A stretch of 13,370 nucleotides of DNA from Pseudomonadota bacterium (lineage in GTDB: Bacteria; Pseudomonadota; Gammaproteobacteria; Steroidobacterales; Steroidobacteraceae). The DNA is taken from NCBI GenBank assembly GCA_021838065.1, contig JAKCEJ010000040.1:1-13370 (forward strand), read 5' to 3'. Shown piece after piece: positions 1 to 6,353 of this stretch. The notes under the pieces are model-generated. The model was not told where the DNA came from, did not search any database, and saw nothing but the letters and a program-made list of their open reading frames with translations. Position 1 is the first letter of the stretch; each line of letters starts with the position of its first letter. The translations under genes were made by a program, and so were the position numbers.

Positions 1-324
1 CCGGCCCACCGCGTCGGCGCGGCTGCCCGATTGCAGCAGGCGGCGCGTGAACCGATGCAGCTTGTCCGCGATGGCATCGTTGGCCCGCGCCACGGCCACG
101 AGCTCGGTCAGCTTGCCCTCGAGGGCCGCGTGCTTCTCGCGCATCACCTCGATCTGCCGCTCGACCAGCGAGATGGTCGAGCCGCCGCGCGCGTGCGGCA
201 GCCGCAGGCGCAGCAGCACCGCCTGGTGCCGCTCGAAGAAATCGGTGTTGTGCTGCAGGAAGGTCGCGATGGACTCCTCGTCCATCTCCGTGGCGGCAAT
301 GCCGCGTGCTTCACGTGTTGTCAT
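1..324 (-). CDS. DUF484 family protein, N-terminal part (cut by window edge)
   Basis: The first 108 codons of a DUF484 protein are visible, with the rest beyond the left edge; family members usually have about 220-240 residues. I read this frame directly. It starts MTTREARGIAATEMDEESI and then carries the family signature: FLQHNTDFFERH, LRLPHARGG and SLVERQIEVMREKH. A predicted helical or coiled segment follows (about residues 50-95). Start: ATG at 324 with a GGGAG ribosome-binding site ending 12 bases upstream; it begins 17 bases after the dapF stop, so the two are surely cotranscribed. DUF484 genes commonly lie between dapF and xerC in gammaproteobacteria; xerC would be expected just outside the window. 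The family is GAF-like in fold and has no firmly assigned biochemical role. Confidence 0.9.
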   Translation of the reverse strand, partial: MTTREARGIAATEMDEESIATFLQHNTDFFERHQAVLLRLRLPHARGGSTISLVERQIEVMREKHAALEGKLTELVAVARANDAIADKLHRFTRRLLQSGSRADAVGR

Positions 325-341
325 GATGTCTCGAAGCTCCC

Positions 342-1172
342 TTAACGATCGAAGTGGCCCCGAAAGGCGATCTGCGCCGGACCGGTCAGCCAGATAGGCT
401 CCCCGGGGCCGCCCCAGCGCACGCCGAGCTCCCCGCCCCGCGCGCTGACGCTGACCTCGGAATCGAGCAATCCCCAGCGGCGGGCGACCGCAACCGCCGC
501 GCACGCACCCGTGCCGCAGGCCAGCGTCTCGCCGACGCCGCGCTCGTAGACCCGCAGCCGGATGTGCGTGCGGTCCACGACCTGCACGAACCCGACGTTG
601 ACGCGCTGCGGGAAGCGGCGGTGGCGCTCGATCGCCGGCCCCAGGCGCGCCACCGGCGCTGCGTCGACGGATTCGACGGCCAGCACGGCGTGCGGATTGC
701 CGATCGATACGGCGCCGATCTGCACCGTCTCGCCGGCAAGCTCGAGGCGGTAGCGGTCGGCCTCAGCCGGCGCCTCGAACGGCAGCGCCGCCGGATCGAA
801 GCGCACCGGCCCCATGTTCACCGAGACCCCTCCGCCGGGGTGCACCCGCGCCTCGATGAGCCCGGCCGGGCTGTCGAGAGTGAGCGCGCCGGCGCGCGCC
901 GCGCCGCGCGCCGCGAGCAGCGCGGCGATGCAGCGCGCGCCGTTGCCGCACTGCTCGACCTCACGGCCGTCGGCATTGAAGATGCGGTAGAAGACGGCCG
1001 TCTCGGCCCGCCGGGGGGGCTCGAGCACGAGCGCCTGATCGAAGCCGATGCCGGTGTGGCGGTCGGCGAGGCGCGCGAGCTCGGCGCACTCGAGCGGCGC
1101 TTGTCCCGCGGGCGCATCGAACACCGCGAAGTCGTTGCCCAGCGCGTGCATCTTGGTGAACTCGATGCGCAT
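342..1172 (-). CDS. dapF: Diaminopimelate epimerase
   Basis: Converts LL- to meso-diaminopimelate in the cytoplasm, the penultimate step to lysine and the source of the peptidoglycan cross-linking residue. The 276-residue length is normal for the family. The N-terminus MRIEFTKMHALGNDF is the family hallmark. The two catalytic cysteines of this PLP-independent racemase are present: Cys75 in QCGNGARC and Cys219 in ACGTGACAAV. Other conserved blocks are FDQ (44-46), YRIFNADG, IGNPHAV and RVYERGVGET. I chose ATG at 1172 because the conserved protein begins there. A TTG 18 bases upstream (1190) has a GAGG close before it and would add six residues (MGYPQT) that are not part of the conserved family. 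The gene lies 32 bases after the algR stop and 17 bases before the DUF484 start, so it may be read through from algZR or have its own weak promoter; none is obvious. Confidence 0.96.
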   Translation of the reverse strand: MRIEFTKMHALGNDFAVFDAPAGQAPLECAELARLADRHTGIGFDQALVLEPPRRAETAVFYRIFNADGREVEQCGNGARCIAALLAARGAARAGALTLDSPAGLIEARVHPGGGVSVNMGPVRFDPAALPFEAPAEADRYRLELAGETVQIGAVSIGNPHAVLAVESVDAAPVARLGPAIERHRRFPQRVNVGFVQVVDRTHIRLRVYERGVGETLACGTGACAAVAVARRWGLLDSEVSVSARGGELGVRWGGPGEPIWLTGPAQIAFRGHFDR

Positions 1173-1204
1173 CGTCTGAGGATACCCCAACTGCCTCGAG
1201 TCGG

Positions 1205-1936
1205 TCAGATCCGGAAGCGCTCGAGCAGCTCGCCGGCCAGGCGGCGGCTGACCGGCAGCGGCGCCGCGCAGCCGCGCAGCAGCACGCAGTAGCGGCCGTC
1301 GCCGGCGCGCTCGATGCCCTGCAGATGCCCTGTATTGATCAGCGTGTTGCGATGGATGCGCGCGAAGCGCTCGCCGAGCTCCTCCTCCAGGGCGCGCAGC
1401 GACTCCTCGATGAGGTCCTCGCCGTGCGCGTGGCGCACCGTGGTGTATTTCTGGTCGGCCTGAAAGTACAGGATCTCCTCCAGCGGGATCAGGCGCACCT
1501 GCTCGCGGCGGCGCACCGCGATGTGCGTTCGGCGCGGCGTGCCCGCGGCGACGGCCAGGCGCTGCAGCTGCGGGCGCGTCAGGCGGCCCGCGTGTGCCAG
1601 CGCCGCGGCCAGCTTGTCCTGGCGCACGGGCTTGAGCAGGTAGCCGACGGCCCGGGTCTCGAAGGCGTTGACGGCGTACTGGTCGTAGGCGGTGGTGAAG
1701 ATTACCGCGGGCGGCTCCTCGAGCACACTCAGGTGGCGGGCCGTCTCAATGCCATCGATGCCGGGCATGCGCACATCGAGCAGCACCACATCGGGCGCCA
1801 GCCGCGCCGCCTGCTCGAGCGCCTCGAGGCCGCTCGCCGCGTGCCCGGCGAGCTCCACGCCGCCGATCTCCGCAAGCAGCTGGCCCAGCCGCTCGCGGGC
1901 CGGCGGCTCGTCATCGACGATCAGCACCCGCAGCAC
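1205..1936 (-). CDS. algR: LytTR-family response regulator, AlgR type
   Basis: Cytoplasmic DNA-binding response regulator, partner of the sensor encoded just upstream. The receiver domain (about 3-117) has the acidic pair D8/D9, phospho-acceptor Asp54 in LLDVRMPG, Thr81/Thr82 in FTTAYD and Lys102 in LLKPV. A LytTR DNA-binding domain follows (about 139-240) with RRREQVRLIPLEEILYFQA, FARIHRNTLIN and DGRYCVLLRG...LPVSRR. The 243-residue length matches AlgR. I chose GTG at 1936 because a GAGG lies 8 bases upstream and the product then starts MLRVLIVDDE. A TTG at 1975 is in frame but adds a non-conserved, proline-rich 13 residues. The kinase stop ends 10 bases before this GTG and the ribosome-binding site overlaps that stop, so translation is likely coupled. 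In Pseudomonas AlgR controls type IV pili, alginate and virulence genes; targets here are unknown. Confidence 0.93.
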   Translation of the reverse strand: MLRVLIVDDEPPARERLGQLLAEIGGVELAGHAASGLEALEQAARLAPDVVLLDVRMPGIDGIETARHLSVLEEPPAVIFTTAYDQYAVNAFETRAVGYLLKPVRQDKLAAALAHAGRLTRPQLQRLAVAAGTPRRTHIAVRRREQVRLIPLEEILYFQADQKYTTVRHAHGEDLIEESLRALEEELGERFARIHRNTLINTGHLQGIERAGDGRYCVLLRGCAAPLPVSRRLAGELLERFRI

Positions 1937-1950
1937 GCCCGGCGCCTCAG
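1937..1950 (-). promoter_or_regulatory. Ribosome-binding site that decides the algR start
   Basis: On the minus strand the algZ stop TGA is immediately embedded in CTGAGGCGCCGGGC followed by GTG. The GAGG, 8 bases before the GTG at 1936, supports that start over the upstream TTG at 1975 and makes algZ-algR translational coupling likely. Confidence 0.7.
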
Positions 1951-3071
1951 TCGGACCCGGCGGCAAGCGCGGCAATGTATGGGAAGCGCAGCGTCACGAT
2001 GTACTCCTCCCCGAAGGAGCCGGCCTTCACCAGAGCGCGCGCGCCGTAGAGCAGCGTCAGGCGCTCGCGGATGTTCTCGAGCGCCAGATGGTTGCCGTCG
2101 CGCGCGCCGCTGAGCGCGCCGAGGGGATTGCGCACCACCACGGAGATCAGCTCGCCCGAGCGCTCGCCGTGGATGTGCACCGTGCCGCCCGCGGCGCGCG
2201 GCTCGATCCCGTGATAGATCGCGTTCTCGAGCAGCGGCTGCAGCAAGAGGCCCGGCACCCGCGCATCGGCCGGCAGCGCCGCGACCTCCCAGTCCACCCG
2301 CAGCCGCTCGCCGAGACGCAGCTGCTCGATGCGCTGGTAGGTCTGCGCGATTTCCAACTCATCGGCCAGCGTGATGGTCTGATTGGGGTCGCCGAGGGAC
2401 GCCCGGAACAGGTCCGCCAGATCCTGCACAGCCTGCTCGGCCTGCCGGGGCGCCGAGCGCGTGAGCGCGGCGATGGTGTTCATGCTGTTGAAGAGGAAGT
2501 GCGGACGGATGCGCGCCTGCAGGGCGTGCACGCGGGCGGCGGCGCGCATCTCGATGTTGCGCCGCCACTGATGGGTGACGTAGAAGTAGCGCAGCGTCAC
2601 GGCGGCGATCACGAAGCCGATCAGCGTGTTGCGCACCACGAACGGACCGAGGCGCCGGGGGAACAGCGCCGCGGCGGGGGCGAGCAGCTCGCTGCGCCCG
2701 AGCAGGAACACGCCGATCGAGATCCCCGCCACCACCGCCGTCAGCAGCGCCAGCACCGCTGTGGAGCCGCCCCGCACGCCGAGGCGCGCGAGCGGCGGGC
2801 GCAGCACGCACAGCAGCGCGGCGCACACCAGCCCGATCCACAGCAGAAACAGGGAGCTGCGCGCGAGCTCCGACCAGAAGCTCACCGTGTCGCTGCGGGC
2901 GATCGACAGCACGATGGCGGTCAGCTCCACGATCACCACGATGGCGACCGCGGCGCGCGAGGCGCAGAAGTTCGGCAGATAGAATGGGTCACCGTCGCCG
3001 CGGAACGTCCCGTCCGAGAGCGATTGCCGCCGCATGGTTTCGGATCGCGCCTGGCCGACCACGGGGCGCAT
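1947..3071 (-). CDS. algZ: Membrane sensor histidine kinase, AlgZ/FimS (LytS-like) type
   Basis: A 374-residue inner-membrane sensor kinase. After a short cytoplasmic N-terminus there are four hydrophobic segments, roughly 41-57, 72-90, 105-124 and 144-165. A His_kinase (PF06580-like) domain follows, with phospho-acceptor His191 in the motif RIRPHFLFNSMNTI. The ATP-binding part has the N-box LLENAIYHGIEP (Asn283) and the late box NHLALENIRERLTLLYG. There is no separate periplasmic sensor domain, as in AlgZ/FimS. Start: ATG at 3071 with GAGG 4 bases upstream; an internal ATG at 3035 has no well-placed ribosome-binding site. The gene begins 103 bases after the argH stop. That gap is GC-rich with no convincing terminator or ARG box, so both an independent promoter and read-through from the arginine operon remain possible. 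In Pseudomonas the equivalent pair also neighbours argH, but fimS and argH are divergent there. Confidence 0.92.
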   Translation of the reverse strand: MRPVVGQARSETMRRQSLSDGTFRGDGDPFYLPNFCASRAAVAIVVIVELTAIVLSIARSDTVSFWSELARSSLFLLWIGLVCAALLCVLRPPLARLGVRGGSTAVLALLTAVVAGISIGVFLLGRSELLAPAAALFPRRLGPFVVRNTLIGFVIAAVTLRYFYVTHQWRRNIEMRAAARVHALQARIRPHFLFNSMNTIAALTRSAPRQAEQAVQDLADLFRASLGDPNQTITLADELEIAQTYQRIEQLRLGERLRVDWEVAALPADARVPGLLLQPLLENAIYHGIEPRAAGGTVHIHGERSGELISVVVRNPLGALSGARDGNHLALENIRERLTLLYGARALVKAGSFGEEYIVTLRFPYIAALAAGSD

Positions 3072-3174
3072 TATGCCTCAACCGCGGCATGACGATCGCA
3101 CCGCCCGGCGGCACATCGGCGCAGCAAACGGCTCGGCCCGAAGCAACCGCCGCGGCCTGCGCTGCGCGGGCCCG

Positions 3175-4365
3175 TCAGCCCGGCCCCTTCAGCTTCGCCG
3201 CCACTCTCCGGTAGGCCTCGCGGAACGGGATGCCCTCGCTCACCACCAGGCGGTTGGCCTGCTCGGCGGCGTAGATGGCCGGGTCGAGCCGGATGTGCTC
3301 GCGGCGAAAGCGCATCGCAGCGAGCGCGGCCGGCAGGATGCCGAGCGTCTCGTGCGCCACATCGATGGCGCGGAACAGCGGGAACTTCAGCAGCTGCAGG
3401 TCGCGCTGGTAGCCGGAGGGCAGCTTCGCGCACACCGCCAGCGCCTCGGCGAGGCACGCCTGGGCGGTGGCCGAGCGGCCGCGGATCAGCTCGAAGACGT
3501 CCGGATTGCGCTTCTGCGGCATGATGGACGAGCCGGTGGTGAAGGCCTCCGGCAGCTCGATGAAGGCGAACTCCTGCGTGTAGAAGAGCAGCACGTCGGA
3601 GGCCAGTCGGCCGAGATCCTGCATCAGCAGGCACAGGTGAAAGAGCAGCTCCGCTTCGGCCTTGCCGCGCGAGAGCTGCACGGCCGTCACCGGCTCGTGC
3701 ACCTCGGCGAAGCCGAGCTTCTCGCGCGTCGCCTCCCGATCGAGCGGCAGTCCCGGCGTGCCGTAGCCGGCCGCCGAGCCGAGGGGGCTCCTGCCGAGGC
3801 GGCGGTGCACGTGGCGCAGCGCCTCGGCGTCGTCGCGGATCTCGGCGGCGAAACCACCGGCCCACAGCGCCACGGAGCTCGGCATCGCCTGCTGCATGTG
3901 GGTGTAGCCGGGCAGCCCGGTCGCGCCCTCGCGCGCCGCCAGTCCCTCGAGCGCCTCCGCGACCGACGCGGCGCCGGCAGCGAGGCTCTCCACGGCGTCG
4001 CGCAGATACAGCCGCAGCGCCGTCAGCACCTGATCGTTGCGCGAGCGCCCGAGATGAACCCGCCCGCCCGCCGTGCCGATCCGCTCGGTGAGGCGCCGCT
4101 CGAGCGCGGTCTGCCCGTCCTCGTCCGCGAGCTCTATGCGCCACAGCCCGCGGGCATGCTCGTCGGCGAGCGCGGCGAGGCCGTCGCGGATGGCCGCGAG
4201 ATCCGCAGCGGCGAGCAGCCCCTGCGCGGCGAGCATCTCGGCGTGCGCAATCGATGCGCGCACGTCGTAGGCCACCAGACGCTCATCGAGCGCGTAGTCC
4301 TCACCGGCCGTGTAGCGCAGCACGCGCTCATCGAGCGGCGCGCCCTTGTCCCACAGCCGGCTCAA
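3175..4365 (-). CDS. argH: Argininosuccinate lyase, short form
   Basis: Splits argininosuccinate into arginine and fumarate, the last step of arginine synthesis; homotetrameric and cytoplasmic. The fumarase/aspartase superfamily signature GSSIMPQKRNPDVFELIRG lies at 278-296 (catalytic-loop Ser about 279/280, Lys285, Asn287). GRSRNDQV (106-113) and GYTHMQQAMPSS (153-164, with His156) are also present. At 396 residues it is clearly shorter than the usual 455-470: it ends shortly after VVSEGIPFREAYRRV and lacks the usual C-terminal 60-70 residues. The stop is clean and the upstream part is intact, so this looks like a natural short form rather than a pseudogene. Start: TTG at 4365, one base after the argB stop, with GGAG 6 bases upstream; the product then begins MSRLWDKG, as expected for ArgH. 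Last gene of the arginine operon. Confidence 0.95.
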   Translation of the reverse strand: MSRLWDKGAPLDERVLRYTAGEDYALDERLVAYDVRASIAHAEMLAAQGLLAAADLAAIRDGLAALADEHARGLWRIELADEDGQTALERRLTERIGTAGGRVHLGRSRNDQVLTALRLYLRDAVESLAAGAASVAEALEGLAAREGATGLPGYTHMQQAMPSSVALWAGGFAAEIRDDAEALRHVHRRLGRSPLGSAAGYGTPGLPLDREATREKLGFAEVHEPVTAVQLSRGKAEAELLFHLCLLMQDLGRLASDVLLFYTQEFAFIELPEAFTTGSSIMPQKRNPDVFELIRGRSATAQACLAEALAVCAKLPSGYQRDLQLLKFPLFRAIDVAHETLGILPAALAAMRFRREHIRLDPAIYAAEQANRLVVSEGIPFREAYRRVAAKLKGPG

Positions 4366-4377
4366 GCTAGGCTCCGC
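4366..4377 (-). promoter_or_regulatory. Ribosome-binding site that decides the argH start
   Basis: On the minus strand GGAG lies 6 bases before the TTG at 4365 and overlaps the end of argB (GGAGCCTAGC-TTG). It supports the unusual TTG as the true argH start, one base after the argB stop. Confidence 0.7.
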
Positions 4378-5314
4378 CGCCGTGCTGCTCGGCGGGCGTC
4401 AGCGCGTCAATGTCCTCGACGATCAGTGTGCCGGTGCCCTCGTTGGTGAACACTTCACCGAGAATGCCTTCCGGCGCCTGATACGACACGACGTGCACGC
4501 GGCGCACGCCGCCGCGGATGGCCGACTCGATCGCCGTGACCTTCGGCAGCATGCCGTCGGCGATCGCGCCCTGCTCGCGCAGCCTCGAGAGGCCCTCGAG
4601 ATCGGTGTAGGAGATGAGCGAGCCCGGATCGGCGAGGTCGGCCAGAATGCCGTTCGCGCCGGTGCACAGGATCAGCTTCTCGGCGCCGAGCGCCGCGGCG
4701 ATCGCCGCGGCGACGGTATCGGCATTGACGTTGAGCAGCACGCCGTCATCGTCGGCCGACAATGGGCTCACGACGGGCATCAGCCCGTTGTCGAGCAGCT
4801 TGCGCAGCACGGTCGGGTCGACGGAGTCGATGTCGCCCACGAAGCCGTAATCGACCCGCTCGCCGCTCGCCTTGAGCGTCACCGGCGGGCGCTTGTGCGC
4901 GCGGACCAGGCCGGCATCGACACCGCTGACCCCGACCGCCTCGATGTTCAGCTCGCGGCAGATGCCGAGGATGGCGGTGTTGATCGTGCCGTTCAGCACC
5001 ATCGCGGTGACGTCGATCGCCTCGCGGTCGGTCACCCGGCGCCCCTCCACCATGCGCGAGCTCACACCGAGGGCCTTGGCGAGCTCGGTCACCTGCGGGC
5101 CGCCGCCGTGCACGAACACGACCCGCACGCCGAAGTAGTGCAGGATCGCGATCTGTTCGACGAGCACGCGCGTCGCGGCGTCATCGGCGAACACGCCGCC
5201 GCCGGCCTTCACCACGAAGGTCTTGCCGCGATACATGCGGATGTAGGGCGCGGCGCTCTTCAACGCGCGGATGGCCAGTGCCTGGTCGGCGGGTTGCATG
5301 ATCATCTCGGTCAC
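4367..5314 (-). CDS. argB: Acetylglutamate (N-acylglutamate) kinase
   Basis: Phosphorylates the gamma-carboxylate of N-acetyl- (or possibly N-succinyl-) glutamate, the usual control point of arginine synthesis. The amino-acid-kinase fold is recognisable from VVKAGGG (Lys36), FVHGGGPQV (67-75), EGRRVTD (90-96), LNVNADTVAAAIA (194-206) and GMLPKVTAIES (Lys258). About 28 residues precede the KxGG region compared with the short E. coli enzyme. Such an N-terminal helix is typical of hexameric, arginine-inhibited kinases, so feedback inhibition is plausible. It has no GNAT domain, unlike the fused ArgAB of Xanthomonas, so it cannot make N-acetylglutamate. Some motifs deviate from the common form: KAGGG for KxGGN, and TGANGIL for TDVxGVL. 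Start: GTG at 5314, with AGGGG 4 bases upstream; ATGs at 5305 and 5299 lie too far from it. The argF' stop is 37 bases upstream. Confidence 0.94.
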   Translation of the reverse strand: MTEMIMQPADQALAIRALKSAAPYIRMYRGKTFVVKAGGGVFADDAATRVLVEQIAILHYFGVRVVFVHGGGPQVTELAKALGVSSRMVEGRRVTDREAIDVTAMVLNGTINTAILGICRELNIEAVGVSGVDAGLVRAHKRPPVTLKASGERVDYGFVGDIDSVDPTVLRKLLDNGLMPVVSPLSADDDGVLLNVNADTVAAAIAAALGAEKLILCTGANGILADLADPGSLISYTDLEGLSRLREQGAIADGMLPKVTAIESAIRGGVRRVHVVSYQAPEGILGEVFTNEGTGTLIVEDIDALTPAEQHGGGA

Positions 5315-5351
5315 AAGCCCCTGATATTAGACGGACAGAAACACCACGGGC

Positions 5352-6353
5352 CTAAAGCCCCTTCAGCAGCCGGTACAACACCGCCATCTGCACCGGCAGG
5401 CGATTGTACGCTTGGTGGCGCACGATGCTGCGCGGACCGTCGAGGACCTCGTCGGCGACGGCGACATTGCGCCGCACCGGCAGACAGTGCATCAGACGGC
5501 ACTCGGTCGCGGCCGGCTCGAACCATTCGTTGCGCACACACCAGCCGGTGAGCCCGGCGCGCCGGCGCGCCTCCTCGGCCGCATCGCCGTAGCAGGCGGT
5601 GGCGCCCCATTCCTTGGCGTAGACGATGTGCGCGCCCGCAAGCGCCTCGCGCCGATCCTCGCTCTCGCGCACCGAGCCGCCCGAGAGCGCTGCGGCGCGG
5701 CGCGCCTTGTCCATAACAGACGGCGGCAGCGCGAACCCCTCGGGCCGCAGCACCACGACCTCCATACCACGCAGCGCCGCCATGTGCAGCACCGCGGACG
5801 GCACCGCGAGCGGCAGCGGACGCGGATGATAGGCCCAGGAGAGCACGAGGCGGCCGCCGCGCGGCACGCCGAAATCCTCCAGCGTCTTCCAGTCGGCGAG
5901 CGCCTGGCAGGGGTGGTTGACCGCCGACTCGAGATTGATCAGCGGCTTGTCCACCAGCGCCGCGAGCGCATTGAACGTCGTTTCCGCCAGGTCCGCCGCC
6001 AGGTCCCGTCCGTCGGCGAACGCGCGGATGCCGAGCGCATCGCAGTAGGAGGCGAGCACCGGAATCCCCTCGCGCGCGTGCTCGGCCGCCGCGCCGTCCA
6101 TCACCGCGCCGGGGCGCGTCTCGAGCTGCCAGGTGCCCTGGCCGGGGGTGATGACGAACGAGCTGCCGCCGAGGCGCGCCATGCCCGCCTGGAAGGACGC
6201 GAGCGTGCGCAGCGAGGGATTCAGGAACAGCAAGCCGAGAATCTTTCCGGCGAGCGCGCGCGGCTGCGGCTCGCGCTGCAGCCGGCCCGACAGCTCGAGC
6301 AGCGCCAGCACCTCCTCGCGCGGCAGCTCCGCCAGATCGACGAAGCGCTTCAT
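5352..6353 (-). CDS. argF': N-acylornithine carbamoyltransferase (acetyl- or succinyl-specific)
   Basis: Transfers the carbamoyl group to the side-chain amine of an N-acylated ornithine, giving N-acylcitrulline; this replaces ordinary ArgF in Xanthomonas and Bacteroides. The 333 residues carry the carbamoyl-phosphate loop FLNPSLRT (43-50), the block GTWQLETRPGAVMDG (73-87), HPCQALADW (147-155), SWAYHPRPLPLAVPSA (172-187) and HCLPVRRN (289-296). Classical ornithine enzymes have STRTR and a different C-terminal loop, so this is the acyl-ornithine class. By gap-free alignment through VMDG...EH, position 90 is Ala. Xanthomonas campestris AOTCase has Glu92 there and Bacteroides fragilis SOTCase has Pro90. 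The Lys302 that is carboxylated in the Xanthomonas enzyme corresponds to Ala298. Overall wording also looks closer to the Bacteroides enzyme. The acyl group is therefore uncertain, and succinyl is more likely. The ATG overlaps the argD stop (ATGA). Confidence 0.93.
   Translation of the reverse strand: MKRFVDLAELPREEVLALLELSGRLQREPQPRALAGKILGLLFLNPSLRTLASFQAGMARLGGSSFVITPGQGTWQLETRPGAVMDGAAAEHAREGIPVLASYCDALGIRAFADGRDLAADLAETTFNALAALVDKPLINLESAVNHPCQALADWKTLEDFGVPRGGRLVLSWAYHPRPLPLAVPSAVLHMAALRGMEVVVLRPEGFALPPSVMDKARRAAALSGGSVRESEDRREALAGAHIVYAKEWGATACYGDAAEEARRRAGLTGWCVRNEWFEPAATECRLMHCLPVRRNVAVADEVLDGPRSIVRHQAYNRLPVQMAVLYRLLKGL

Noticed and set aside
1011..1018. G-run in dapF that might mark a frameshift
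   Set aside because: The reading frame continues unbroken with family motifs on both sides, so there is no frameshift.
354..1292. Long plus-strand frame of 312 codons opposite dapF, and similar plus-strand frames up to 634 codons elsewhere (for example 9965-11869, 8328-9833)
   Set aside because: They lie antisense to genes with complete family motifs, have Arg/Ala/His-rich composition typical of GC-rich shadows, and show no recognisable domain or ribosome-binding site.
1937..1975. TTG at 1975 as algR start, overlapping algZ
   Set aside because: It adds a non-conserved Pro-rich segment; the GTG at 1936 has a well-placed GAGG and gives the normal receiver-domain N-terminus.
3072..3174. Possible terminator or promoter between argH and algZ
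   Set aside because: Only GC-rich imperfect dyads without a T-run, and no convincing -35/-10 pair or ARG box, so no feature is called.
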